A stretch of 64,000 bases of DNA from an uncultured Methylophaga sp. (lineage in GTDB: Bacteria > Pseudomonadota > Gammaproteobacteria > Nitrosococcales > Methylophagaceae): the NCBI GenBank assembly GCA_913055695.1, contig CAJXKF010000002.1, positions 310,001 through 374,000 on the forward strand. The letters are read 5' to 3'. Both the position numbers and the translations under genes were made by a program. The stretch's first letter is position 1, and each line of letters starts with the position of its first letter. This document shows, piece after piece, positions 9,904 to 18,115 of this stretch. The notes beneath the pieces were generated by a model. It did no database searches. It was not told the origin of the DNA and saw nothing but the letters and a program-made list of their open reading frames with translations.

Positions 9904-11145
9904 ATGTCTAGAAGACGTGTTGTGGTGACCGGCCTGGGCGCCGTCACTCCTGTTGGCCTGAATGTCAAAGAAAGCTGGGACAATATTGTTGCCGGCAAAA
10001 GCGGTGTCGCCCCACTGACACTGTTTGATGTGACAGATTTCAGCGTCCGTTTTGGTGCTAATGTCAAAAACTTTGATGTCACCACCGTCATTCCCAAAAA
10101 AGATGCCAAGAAGATGGATACCTTTATCCACTACGGCATCGCCGCAGCGAAAGAGGCTATTGAGGATTCCGGGCTTGAAGTCACAGAAGAAAATGCTGAA
10201 CGTATCGGCGTTGTGATAGGTTCCGGTATCGGTGGTTTACCCGGTATTGAAGCCGGCTATGACAATTATCTGAGCGGTGGTCCACGCAAGATTTCCCCGT
10301 TTTTTGTGCCCAGTAATATCATCAACATGATTTCCGGCAATCTGTCGATCATGTACGGCATGAAAGGGCCCAATACGGCCATCGTGACTGCCTGCTCAAC
10401 CGGCACCCACTGCATTTCTGCAGCTGGACGAATGATTCAGTATGGCGAAGCCGACGTGATGATTGCCGGTGGCGCTGAAATGGCGACCTCAAAAACCGGT
10501 CTGGGTGGTTTCGCTGCCGCCCGCGCTCTGTCGACCCGAAACGAGGACCCGGAAGCAGCCAGCCGTCCATGGGATAAAGACCGCGATGGTTTTGTACTCG
10601 GAGATGGCGCCGGTGTTCTGGTACTTGAAGAATACGAGCATGCGGTCAAGCGCGGTGCCACGATCTATGCTGAACTTATCGGCTCGGGGATGAGCAGTGA
10701 TGCCTATCATATGACCATGCCGTCACAGGGTGGTGAAGGGGCAGCCCGCTGCATGAAAAATGCGATGAAAGACGCCGAATTGAACGCGGACGAAATTGAT
10801 TATATCAATGCCCACGGTACTTCAACGCCAGCCGGCGATGTGGCTGAAACCATGGCGATTAAACAGGCGCTGGGCGATGCCGCCGCTAAAACCGCTGTCA
10901 GCTCAACCAAATCCATGATTGGTCACCTGCTGGGTGCAGCAGGTGGTGTTGAAGCCGTGTTCAGCGTGTTGTCGATTCGTGATCAGGTGGCACCGCCGAC
11001 TATTAACCTTGATAACCCCGATGAGGCCTGTGACCTCGATTATGTGCCGCATACAGCGAGACAAATGCCAATCAATGTCGCTATGTCGAACTCCTTTGGC
11101 TTCGGTGGCACCAACGGTACTGTTATCTTCAAAAAACTGAGCTGA
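9904..11145 (+). CDS. fabF: Beta-ketoacyl-ACP synthase II
   Basis: Elongating condensing enzyme of fatty-acid synthesis. At 413 aa it has the Cys-His-His triad: Cys in TACSTGTH (about residue 164), His in [11 protein letters not shown] (about 303) and His in [10 protein letters not shown] (about 340). The motif [11 protein letters not shown] lies near the end. A strong ribosome site (GAGGGG) precedes the ATG. It follows acpP as in enterobacteria and pseudomonads. Confidence 0.98.
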   Translation: MSRRRVVVTGLGAVTPVGLNVKESWDNIVAGKSGVAPLTLFDVTDFSVRFGANVKNFDVTTVIPKKDAKKMDTFIHYGIAAAKEAIEDSGLEVTEENAERIGVVIGSGIGGLPGIEAGYDNYLSGGPRKISPFFVPSNIINMISGNLSIMYGMKGPNTAIVTACSTGTHCISAAGRMIQYGEADVMIAGGAEMATSKTGLGGFAAARALSTRNEDPEAASRPWDKDRDGFVLGDGAGVLVLEEYEHAVKRGATIYAELIGSGMSSDAYHMTMPSQGGEGAARCMKNAMKDAELNADEIDYINAHGTSTPAGDVAETMAIKQALGDAAAKTAVSSTKSMIGHLLGAAGGVEAVFSVLSIRDQVAPPTINLDNPDEACDLDYVPHTARQMPINVAMSNSFGFGGTNGTVIFKKLS

Positions 11146-11162
11146 GAATCGAGTAGCGTTCA

Positions 11163-11981
11163 GTGATTCTGATAAACGGCCAACCCGATAACAGAATCCC
11201 TGCCACAGACCGTGGCCTGCAATACGGCGACGGTCTGTTTGAAACGCTGGCTTTTCGTGAGGGCAGGCTCGAATTTCTGAATGCGCACCTTCAGCGTCTG
11301 ATGCTGGGCTGTGAACGGCTCGGTATCCCATTTCCTGACAAACACAAACTGCAACTGGAACTAGCGACGCTTTGCGCACAAACTGCCGAAGACAGCGTGA
11401 TCAAAATCATGCTTACCCGGGGCAGTGGTGGTCGCGGCTACAAAGCTCCGGCTGAGGCTGACCCTCTTCGTATTATTTCCTCTCACCCGATGCCGGATTA
11501 TCCCGACAGCTGCCGGGAAGGTGTCACTGCTCGCTTATGCAGGTATCGCCTGGGCGTTAATCCGAACCTTGCCGGCATTAAGCACCTCAATCGTCTTGAA
11601 CAGGTTCTGGCCCGCAGTGAATGGGATGATGAAGAGATCCGTGAAGGGCTGATGCTGGATATCAACGACAACTTGATTGAAGGCACGATGAGTAATCTGT
11701 TTCTGATTGATAAGGGACAGATAATGACACCTGCAATCGATCAAAACGGCATTGCCGGTATCATGCGCGCCGAGGTGATTAAACTGGCCGCAAAACTCGA
11801 TATTCCTGTCAGCGAAAAAACACTGACTTTCAATGATCTGCAGCGGGCAGATGAAGTGTTTGTCACCAATAGCATTATTGAAATCTGGCCATTAACTCAA
11901 TTAATCGACCCCGAACAGCACTGGCCGCACGGTATATTGACCCGTCGACTGCAATCCGAGCTGGAACAAACTGAACGTTAA
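11163..11981 (+). CDS. pabC: Aminodeoxychorismate lyase
   Basis: PLP-dependent fold-type IV enzyme that releases pyruvate to form p-aminobenzoate for folate. At 272 aa it shows TDRGLQYGDGLFET near the N-terminus, the PLP lysine in GIKHLNRLEQVLAR (about residue 140), and IEGTMSNLF. GTG start, 17 nt after fabF. The next gene, mltG, begins 1 nt after its stop, the conserved pabC-mltG pair. Confidence 0.94.
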   Translation: MILINGQPDNRIPATDRGLQYGDGLFETLAFREGRLEFLNAHLQRLMLGCERLGIPFPDKHKLQLELATLCAQTAEDSVIKIMLTRGSGGRGYKAPAEADPLRIISSHPMPDYPDSCREGVTARLCRYRLGVNPNLAGIKHLNRLEQVLARSEWDDEEIREGLMLDINDNLIEGTMSNLFLIDKGQIMTPAIDQNGIAGIMRAEVIKLAAKLDIPVSEKTLTFNDLQRADEVFVTNSIIEIWPLTQLIDPEQHWPHGILTRRLQSELEQTER

Positions 11982-11982
11982 T

Positions 11983-12990
11983 ATGAAAAAGACCCTGTTG
12001 TTTAAGGTGCTGTTGCCAGCCGCTATTGTCGCCGCTGTCTGTACCTATTTTGCGATGCAGTATCAGCGTTTTCTTACTGAGCCGCTGGCGCTGGATAATG
12101 ATATGAGTTATACGGTCGAGCCTGGCAGCAGCCTGAAATCCATCAGTGAAGATTTGAAGCAGCTGGGGTTGACGGATTTACCGCCCGTGTATCTGCAGGT
12201 GTATGGTCGTTTGACCAATCAGGCCCATAAAATCAAAGCCGGTGAGTACCAGATTGAGGCAGAAACCACACTGCCCGCATTGCTCGATAAGCTGGTCTCG
12301 GGCAAAGTCATAATGAATGCCTTTACAATCATAGAGGGCATGACAGCCAGGGAAATGATTAGCGCATTGCATGCGCATCCCAAAATTGTCAAAACGCTGG
12401 ATACCGACAGTCTGGATAAAGTCATGGCAGAATTGGGCGCGCCTGATAAAAATGGCGAAGGCTGGTTTCTGCCCGAAACCTATCATTTTCCCTCCGGCAC
12501 CACTGATATTGCTTTTCTGCGCCGCGCTTATCGACAGATGCAGCAAACTCTGGAGACTGCATGGCAGGCAAGGGCTGAAGGTTTGCCTTATGAAACACCG
12601 TATGAAGCCCTGATTATGGCTTCAATTATAGAAAAAGAAACCGGTATCGCTGAAGAAAGACCGCAAATTGCCGGAGTTTTTGTGCGGCGCCTGCAAAAGG
12701 GCATGCGGCTGCAAACAGACCCCACGGTAATTTATGGTCTGGGAGAGAAGTTTGATGGTAATCTGCGTAGAAAAGATTTACGCAGTGATACACCCTATAA
12801 CACCTATACCCGGACCGGCCTGCCACCTTCTCCGATCTGCCTGCCCAGTGTCGAGTCAATACAGGCAGCCTTGAATCCGGCCGATGGCGATAGTCTCTAT
12901 TTTGTCGCCACCGGTGAAGAAGGAAGGCACAAATTCTCTGCGACATTACAAGAACATAACCAGGCAGTCAGACGCTACCAGCTCAGATAA
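11983..12990 (+). CDS. mltG: Endolytic murein transglycosylase MltG
   Basis: Inner-membrane lytic transglycosylase thought to release nascent glycan strands. At 335 aa it has one N-terminal membrane helix (about 7-25), a LysM-like region and the YceG catalytic domain with the conserved glutamate in ASIIEKETG (about residue 212) and the motifs RLQTDPTVIYG and PYNTYTRTGLPPSPI. It sits tightly between pabC and tmk, as in E. coli. Confidence 0.96.
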   Translation: MKKTLLFKVLLPAAIVAAVCTYFAMQYQRFLTEPLALDNDMSYTVEPGSSLKSISEDLKQLGLTDLPPVYLQVYGRLTNQAHKIKAGEYQIEAETTLPALLDKLVSGKVIMNAFTIIEGMTAREMISALHAHPKIVKTLDTDSLDKVMAELGAPDKNGEGWFLPETYHFPSGTTDIAFLRRAYRQMQQTLETAWQARAEGLPYETPYEALIMASIIEKETGIAEERPQIAGVFVRRLQKGMRLQTDPTVIYGLGEKFDGNLRRKDLRSDTPYNTYTRTGLPPSPICLPSVESIQAALNPADGDSLYFVATGEEGRHKFSATLQEHNQAVRRYQLR

Positions 12991-12992
12991 AT

Positions 12993-13619
12993 ATGAACGG
13001 CAAATTCATCAGCATTGAAGGTATAGAAGGCGCGGGCAAGTCTACCCAGATCAGCTTTATTCATGACTTTCTGGAATCCCACGGTAAGCGCGTCGTCGTC
13101 AGCCGCGAGCCGGGTGGCACAGAGCTGGGGGAGCAGATCCGTGAATTACTGCTGGCGCCACGTGAGGCGGGTATGAGCGAAGATGCCGAATTACTGCTGA
13201 TGTTTGCCGCAAGGGCTGAACATATTCATCAGGTGATTAAGCCTGCTCTGCAACGCGGTGACTGGGTTTTATGTGACCGATTTGCTGATGCGACCTTTGC
13301 CTATCAGGGCGGCGGCCGTGGTATTGACCGTGACCGTATCCAGGCTATCTCAGACTGGACCTTGAAAGGCATTCAGACAGATCTCACTCTGTTATTCGAT
13401 TTACCGGTGGCGCTGGGTCAATCCCGGGTCATCAAGCGTCAGCAACAAAAAGATCGCTTCGAGCAGGAAAAAGCAGATTTTTTTGAGAAAATCCGTGACT
13501 GCTATCTGCAGCGCGCTGAGGCAGAACCGCAGCGGATTAAACGCATTGATGCCAGTCGCGATATTGCTGCTATCCAGACACAGCTTGCAGACATTCTGAC
13601 GGAGTTACTGGCGGCATGA
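12993..13619 (+). CDS. tmk: Thymidylate kinase
   Basis: Phosphorylates dTMP to dTDP. The 208-residue protein has the P-loop EGIEGAGKSTQ (about 8-18), the DR motif in CDRFADATFAYQGGGRG and a C-terminal lid region with RQQQKDRFE. It overlaps holB by 4 nt (ATGA), so the two are likely translationally coupled. Confidence 0.97.
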   Translation: MNGKFISIEGIEGAGKSTQISFIHDFLESHGKRVVVSREPGGTELGEQIRELLLAPREAGMSEDAELLLMFAARAEHIHQVIKPALQRGDWVLCDRFADATFAYQGGGRGIDRDRIQAISDWTLKGIQTDLTLLFDLPVALGQSRVIKRQQQKDRFEQEKADFFEKIRDCYLQRAEAEPQRIKRIDASRDIAAIQTQLADILTELLAA

Positions 13620-14599
13620 CAAAAGCCGTTGACTACAGCTGGCATCAACAGCCATGGCAGCATCTGCAGACACTCCATCAACAGGGCAGAATGCCGCACG
13701 CCTTGTTGATTTCAGGCATTGCCGGTGTCGGCAAACGGGCTTTCGCCGAGAAACTGGTCGCCAGTCTGCTCTGCAAGCAGCCGGCCAGCGGGTTTCATGC
13801 CTGTGGAAGTTGCCACAGCTGTCAGTTACTGGCGGCTGGCTCGCATCCGGATCATAAAGAAGTCAGTCCGGAAGATGCCGGCAAACAGATTAAAGTCGAT
13901 CAAATCCGTGATTTGAAGCAAAGCCAGACCCTGATGCCCAAGGTTTCGCGTGGTAAGACGGTATTAATTACCGCAGCGGATCAGATGAATATTTCTGCCT
14001 TTAACAGTCTGCTTAAATTGCTGGAAGAGCCGCAGCCGGAATCCGTACTGATTCTGCTTTCGGAAAACAGCCAGCAATTGCCGATCACAATCAAAAGCCG
14101 CTGCCAGACACTAGTGATACCAACCCCGGACAGTCAAGAGGCACTGGCGTGGTTAGAGCACACCGATATGCAGTTTTCAGAGGATGAATGGCTGTCTTTG
14201 CTAAAGCTGAGTCATGGTGCGCCGCTGGCAGCGATGGCGGCTGGAGAAGCCGGCCTGCAACAGAGCCGACAGGTGAGCCAGGATATCGCCTTATTGATGC
14301 AGGCCAAGGCTAATCCGATAGATCTGGCCACGGATTGGCAGCAATTTGATTTGAAATCGGTGTTGTACCAGATTCAGCATATGATGCAGAGCAAGATCAC
14401 TAGTCTGCTGCTGAGCGATGCCCGTGTGCCGGAGATGATCCTGCGCCAATACTGGGCTATCATGGATTGCATCAGCGACACAATAAAGCTAATATCGTCT
14501 CAAAATAATCTGAACAAGATACTGTTAATAGAGGACTTTATGGTGACGGTTATGCAGCATGCTGATCAGATCCATCAGCTCAGGGAAACTTACAGGTAA
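13616..14599 (+). CDS. holB: DNA polymerase III subunit delta'
   Basis: Clamp-loader subunit. At 327 aa it has a degenerate P-loop GIAGVGKRAF (about 34-43), the zinc-binding cysteines CGSCHSCQLL (about 62-71), an SRC-type motif (IKSRCQTL) and the C-terminal collar domain. The ATG overlaps the tmk stop. The pilZ gene follows after 5 nt, the order seen in Pseudomonas. Confidence 0.95.
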   Translation: MTKAVDYSWHQQPWQHLQTLHQQGRMPHALLISGIAGVGKRAFAEKLVASLLCKQPASGFHACGSCHSCQLLAAGSHPDHKEVSPEDAGKQIKVDQIRDLKQSQTLMPKVSRGKTVLITAADQMNISAFNSLLKLLEEPQPESVLILLSENSQQLPITIKSRCQTLVIPTPDSQEALAWLEHTDMQFSEDEWLSLLKLSHGAPLAAMAAGEAGLQQSRQVSQDIALLMQAKANPIDLATDWQQFDLKSVLYQIQHMMQSKITSLLLSDARVPEMILRQYWAIMDCISDTIKLISSQNNLNKILLIEDFMVTVMQHADQIHQLRETYR

Positions 14600-14604
14600 C
14601 AGCT

Positions 14605-14958
14605 ATGGCAATGAATCCACGCAAGGGCATTCTGTCACTCAAAATCACTGATCAGAACATGCTCTACCATTCATACATGCCGTTTCTGAAAAATGGCGGT
14701 CTGTTTATTCCGACCAATAAGAGCTATCAGATCGGCGAGGAAGTCTTTATTCTGCTAACGCTGATGGATGAAGCGGAAAAACTGCCCGTGGCCGGCAATA
14801 TTGTCTGGATTACGCCGCGCGGTGCGCAGGGCAACCAGGCCGCCGGTATCGGTGTCCATTTCAGTGATATCGATGGCGGTGCTTCCGTGGTTCGCGGTAA
14901 GATTGAAAATTATCTGGTAGATAAGCTGAAATCTGACAAAGCCACCTACACCATGTAA
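14605..14958 (+). CDS. pilZ: Type IV pilus PilZ protein
   Basis: Stand-alone PilZ domain of 117 aa, the kind needed for type IV pilus biogenesis in Pseudomonas and Xanthomonas. The RxxxR and D/NxSxxG c-di-GMP binding motifs of canonical PilZ domains are not present: the N-terminus reads NPRKGILSLKI and the later segment NGGLFIPT. It therefore probably acts by protein contacts (PilB/FimX type) rather than by binding c-di-GMP. A 17-nt palindrome (14955-14971) overlaps its stop codon. Confidence 0.9.
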   Translation: MAMNPRKGILSLKITDQNMLYHSYMPFLKNGGLFIPTNKSYQIGEEVFILLTLMDEAEKLPVAGNIVWITPRGAQGNQAAGIGVHFSDIDGGASVVRGKIENYLVDKLKSDKATYTM

Positions 14959-14994
14959 CGCCCGGCGTTACCCAGCAAAACTCAAAAAATTTAT

Positions 14995-15768
14995 ATGTAT
15001 ATTGACTCTCATTGTCACCTCAATATGCTGGCAGATGAGCCGGGCGGTATTGACGCCATGGTCAGCGAAGCCAGCGACAACGGTATTGAACATATCCTTT
15101 GTATCGCCATCGATAAAGCCAGCTGTGCTGAAGTGAAATCGATTGCAGACAGCTTCCCGCAGGTGACGGCCAGCGTCGGCATTCACCCCAATGTCGATCA
15201 GCAGGAACAGTTCACTGTCGAAGAACTGGTTGCTCAGGCATCGCACCCCAAGGTGATTGCTATCGGGGAGACCGGCCTCGATTATTTTCGCAGTGAAGGG
15301 AATCTCGAATGGCAGCGTGATCGCTTCCGGGTCCATATTGAGGCGGCCAAGCAAACACAAAAACCGCTAATCATCCACACCCGCGAAGCACGCGAAGACA
15401 CAATGCGCATTCTTGAAAACGAAGAGGCTGAAAAAGCCGGCGGCATCATTCACTGCTTTACTGAAAACTGGGAAACCGCCAAACGCGCACTGGACATTGG
15501 TTTCTATATTTCCCTGTCCGGTATCGTCACCTTCAAAAGCGCAAAAGAATTGCAGGATGTCGCGAAAAAGCTGCCGCTGGATCGTATTCTGATTGAGACT
15601 GATTCGCCTTATCTCGCGCCGGTGCCTCACCGTGGCAAAACTAATAAGCCGGTCTTTGTTAAACATGTGGCAGAGTTTCTGGCAGAGCTGCGTGGTGATA
15701 CGGTCGAGAATATCGCCGCCACCACCACCGCTAATTTTCAACGCCTGTTTCCTTCGACGGTTCAGTAA
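14995..15768 (+). CDS. tatD: TatD family metal-dependent deoxyribonuclease
   Basis: TIM-barrel hydrolase of the TatD/YcfH family. At 257 aa it has all expected metal-binding motifs: DSHCHL at residues 4-9, GETGLDYF (about 91-98), IHTREA, IHCFTE and ETDSPYLAP. The position after holB-pilZ corresponds to E. coli ycfH, so it may be the YcfH paralogue. A ribosome site is weak. The downstream esterase gene begins 2 nt after its stop. Confidence 0.94.
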   Translation: MYIDSHCHLNMLADEPGGIDAMVSEASDNGIEHILCIAIDKASCAEVKSIADSFPQVTASVGIHPNVDQQEQFTVEELVAQASHPKVIAIGETGLDYFRSEGNLEWQRDRFRVHIEAAKQTQKPLIIHTREAREDTMRILENEEAEKAGGIIHCFTENWETAKRALDIGFYISLSGIVTFKSAKELQDVAKKLPLDRILIETDSPYLAPVPHRGKTNKPVFVKHVAEFLAELRGDTVENIAATTTANFQRLFPSTVQ

Positions 15769-15770
15769 TA

Positions 15771-16397
15771 ATGCGGCTTAAACGCATGCTGGCTTCATGG
15801 CTGCTCATTGTCAGCCTGTCTTTGCTGGCAGCCTGCGACGACAGTGACCGGACATCGCTGCGCAATCTGCCTGAGGATGCCGTCATTCTGGCTTTCGGTG
15901 ACAGCCTCACTTATGGAGCCGGCGCCGATCACCAGACAGAAAGCTATCCAGCGGTATTAGCGGAGCTGAGTGGCCGCACAGTGATTAATGCCGGCATACC
16001 GGGCGAGGTCAGCAGCGAGGGCCTTGCCAGAATGGAAACGCTGCTGGCGCAATACCAGCCACAACTGGTCTTACTCTGTCACGGCGGCAATGACCTAATC
16101 CGTAAGTTAAGTGAAACAGCGCTCAAGCAGAACCTGACTGAGATGGTAAAACTTATTCGCGGACAAGGGGCAGAAGTCGTGATGCTGGCTGTGCCCAAGC
16201 CGGGTCTGTTTCTGAAACCGGCGCCACTATATCAGGAAGTCGCTCAGGCGCTCCAGGTCCCCCTTGAAAGCAATATCATTGCTGATATTGAGTCCGACAC
16301 TGCGCTGAAATCAGACCCTATTCATCCTAATGCTGATGGCTACCGGCTGCTTGCCGAGGGCGTACATAAAATGCTCAGTCATGCCGGCGCGTTCTGA
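15771..16397 (+). CDS. GDSL/SGNH esterase lipoprotein (TesA-like)
   Basis: Multifunctional acyl-CoA thioesterase/lysophospholipase type SGNH hydrolase. The 208-residue protein carries a lipoprotein signal with lipobox LLAAC (Cys about residue 22), the block I motif FGDSLTYG (nucleophilic serine about 45), GGND and the C-terminal DPIHPNADGY with catalytic Asp and His. E. coli TesA is a soluble periplasmic protein, whereas this one should be lipid-anchored; Asp after the Cys suggests retention at the inner membrane. It overlaps no neighbour but is only 2 nt from tatD, so it is presumably the last gene of the operon. Confidence 0.88.
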   Translation: MRLKRMLASWLLIVSLSLLAACDDSDRTSLRNLPEDAVILAFGDSLTYGAGADHQTESYPAVLAELSGRTVINAGIPGEVSSEGLARMETLLAQYQPQLVLLCHGGNDLIRKLSETALKQNLTEMVKLIRGQGAEVVMLAVPKPGLFLKPAPLYQEVAQALQVPLESNIIADIESDTALKSDPIHPNADGYRLLAEGVHKMLSHAGAF

Positions 16398-16421
16398 TAC
16401 CGTGTCAAGGAACTAAAATCA

Positions 16422-16456
16422 CATCCTCTGAGTCCGTTTGATGAAATAAGAGGATG
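16422..16456 (+). promoter_or_regulatory. Hairpin covering the ribosome site of the 16461 gene
   Basis: CATCCTCT (16422-16429) pairs perfectly with AGAGGATG (16449-16456) across a 19-nt loop. The 3' arm is the ribosome binding site of the ATG at 16461, so the fold would hide it. Confidence 0.4.
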
Positions 16457-16460
16457 ACTG

Positions 16461-16829
16461 ATGAGAGTTTTATTCCTGATTGCTTTTATATCGATACTGT
16501 CTGCTACATCGGTGAATGCAGGGCAGACTTTTGGTTTGCTGGCAGATGACTGTTTCAATGAATGGAAAACGCGAGGCTGGGTTATTGGTGAGGACAATAC
16601 ACCAGCCTACCAGGTAGAAAAATTTGCCAATGGCATCAGGAAAATCTGTGAAATCCGTTCACAGATGTTTGCAGTAGACCCTGAGATTTCTCCCTACATC
16701 CAGGGCCGTCTGGCAGAGCTGGCACCTTATGTATTTTCCGGTGATGAGCAGGCTATTCGTGGGTTAATCAGCAAACTCAAACAGCGTCGGCCCGGTGATC
16801 AGTTTTCAGGCAGTTTCATGCGGGATTAA
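16461..16829 (+). CDS. Small secreted protein, function unknown
   Basis: Not recognised. The 122-residue protein has a Sec signal peptide (about 1-20, cleavage after VNA) and a mature domain of about 100 residues with two cysteines (DDCFNEW and RKICEIR), which could form a disulfide in the periplasm. AGAGGA lies 6 nt before the ATG but falls within a hairpin. The 3' end overlaps the convergent chelatase gene by 14 nt. Confidence 0.7.
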   Translation: MRVLFLIAFISILSATSVNAGQTFGLLADDCFNEWKTRGWVIGEDNTPAYQVEKFANGIRKICEIRSQMFAVDPEISPYIQGRLAELAPYVFSGDEQAIRGLISKLKQRRPGDQFSGSFMRD

Positions 16830-17184
16830 CTGCGGTCTGCAGAACCAGGGCAGGCATAGCTGGAGATGCGCCAATATGCTGGCTCAGCACAATACAGACT
16901 TCGGGGTGACGGGGTCTGACCTCGTCCAGGATGGCTGGAATATCCTCGGTTACATGCCGCCCTGAATTGAGAAAGTAGGGAAACACAATGACTTCATTGG
17001 CACCCTGACTGATACAGTGCTCGATACCCTGTGGAATCGAAGGCTCAGCCAGTTCAAGAAAAGCCGCTTCCACCAAATCGAAATCTGCCTCGGGATTGCC
17101 GCGCAGTTGTTCTGCGAGGGCGCTTACTTCCTGGTTGGAGACCTGTCTGCGGCTGCCATGCGCCACAATAAGTAATGCTTTCAT
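16816..17184 (-). CDS. cbiX: Single-domain CbiX/SirB-type sirohydrochlorin chelatase
   Basis: Small class II chelatase of 122 aa, half the length of the two-domain CbiK/HemH proteins, as in CbiXS, which works as a homodimer. The motifs IVAHGSRR (His about 9) and FPYFLNSGRHVTEDIP (His about 73) supply the metal-binding histidines. Likely reaction: insertion of Fe2+ (siroheme) or Co2+ (cobalamin) into sirohydrochlorin. CysI, encoded 4.8 kb away, needs siroheme, which makes an iron role reasonable here; no cobalamin genes are in the window. Confidence 0.85.
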   Translation of the reverse strand: MKALLIVAHGSRRQVSNQEVSALAEQLRGNPEADFDLVEAAFLELAEPSIPQGIEHCISQGANEVIVFPYFLNSGRHVTEDIPAILDEVRPRHPEVCIVLSQHIGASPAMPALVLQTAVNPA

Positions 17185-17282
17185 GACTATCCTTTTTTGA
17201 TTTATCTGTGTATGGGGATATTAATAGCCATTATCGCAGTCTAGTTGCGAACAATGCGTGAAAAAAACAACGGGGTGATCTC

Positions 17283-17588
17283 ATGCAAACCAAACTGATC
17301 CTGGCGGCAGTCGTTACACTGATATTCAGCTCTGCAGCAGCGCTGGCGCAGGACGGCCACAAGCAATGCGGCATGATTGCTTCATTGACCGGCGACTATT
17401 ATGTTCAGCGGCTGGAAGGGAAAAGCAAAGCCCAGATGCAGCAGGAAACGCCGCCGGAGTTCATTAACAGTGAGTTCTTCCGAACGGTTGATTTGGCCAT
17501 TAATCTGGCATTCACTTTTGATGATTCACTGAATGAAGATCAGGTCGAAACCCAGGTCTATGACAGCTGTATCAGTCATCACCCCTGA
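17283..17588 (+). CDS. Small secreted protein, function unknown
   Basis: Not recognised. The 101-residue protein has a clear Sec signal peptide (about 1-22, ending ALAQ) and a mature part with two cysteines (KQCGMIA and YDSCISHH), a pattern like the 16461 gene product on the other side of the chelatase, though the two do not align well. A GGGGTG ribosome site precedes the ATG. Its stop is 1 nt from the end of the convergent 17590 gene. Confidence 0.7.
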   Translation: MQTKLILAAVVTLIFSSAAALAQDGHKQCGMIASLTGDYYVQRLEGKSKAQMQQETPPEFINSEFFRTVDLAINLAFTFDDSLNEDQVETQVYDSCISHHP

Positions 17589-17589
17589 T

Positions 17590-17967
17590 TCAAAGCGATA
17601 AGTGTGAGCGGTGGCGATCACAGCAGGTGATAAGATGACCACCACGGCGAAACTGATGAGCTTCATCACCACAGTACATGCATAGTTGTACTGAACGCAT
17701 CTGTGCCTTTTTGATGATCTCGCCGATATCCTTGTTGCGATTGATAACCTCGCAGGTCAGTTTGCCCATATGTTCCTCAATAAAAATAATCCGGGGTAGA
17801 AACATACGCTGCCGGCGTTTGAGATTGATTTGCTGAGCTACATCCTCTATCTCCGCGCACATCTGATAAACCAGGTCGAACCAGCCATCAGGGACAGTAA
17901 TCTGGTGTTCTCTTCCCAGAGAAATCGGGCAACGGAGTTTGAGGCGGGCTTTCTGAGACGCTTTCAT
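17590..17967 (-). CDS. Putative zinc-finger protein resembling phage hypothetical proteins
   Basis: Function unknown. The 125-residue protein has the layout GWFDLVYQMC, then IEEHMGKLTCEV, then a C-terminal CMYCG...TCCDRH cluster that could bind one zinc ion. I recall the same layout (GW-x2-L-x4-C, then K-x-G-x-L, A-x3-S, CxxCG, and Cx2H) from short hypothetical proteins common in phages and plasmids; this is inference from pattern. The ATG at 17967 is chosen because the longer frame (ATG at 18006) starts inside a terminator hairpin, yet there is no ribosome site before 17967, so the true start is uncertain. Confidence 0.65.
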   Translation of the reverse strand: MKASQKARLKLRCPISLGREHQITVPDGWFDLVYQMCAEIEDVAQQINLKRRQRMFLPRIIFIEEHMGKLTCEVINRNKDIGEIIKKAQMRSVQLCMYCGDEAHQFRRGGHLITCCDRHRSHLSL

Positions 17968-17977
17968 AGTCAGGTCT

Positions 17978-18009
17978 AAAAAAATGGATGGCACAGGGCG
18001 TGCCATCCA
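17978..18009 (-). terminator. Intrinsic terminator after the EAL gene
   Basis: On the - strand a perfect 10-bp stem (18009-18000 with 17994-17985), a 5-nt loop, then seven T (17984-17978). It lies 107 nt after the EAL gene and only 11 nt before the start codon of the 17590 gene. Confidence 0.85.
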
Positions 18010-18020
18010 AAGTCAACCAA

Positions 18021-18029
18021 GATATAGCA
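18021..18029 (-). promoter_or_regulatory. Possible extended -10 for the 17590 gene
   Basis: TG-C-TATATC on the - strand. Transcription would begin near 18014, placing the terminator hairpin at the very 5' end of the message. No -35 box is apparent. Confidence 0.25.
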
Positions 18030-18115
18030 AGGATAAAGATGCTGCTATGGCAAGCAGCACATCATTACTGACAAGCATAACGGTAAAAAATTCACTGGCA
18101 CAGAAATAAATTTGT

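Noticed and set aside
14955-14971. Palindrome GTAACGCC-C-GGCGTTAC at the end of pilZ as a terminator
   Set aside because: The one-base centre leaves a short hairpin and no T-run follows directly; the tatD gene is close and probably co-transcribed.
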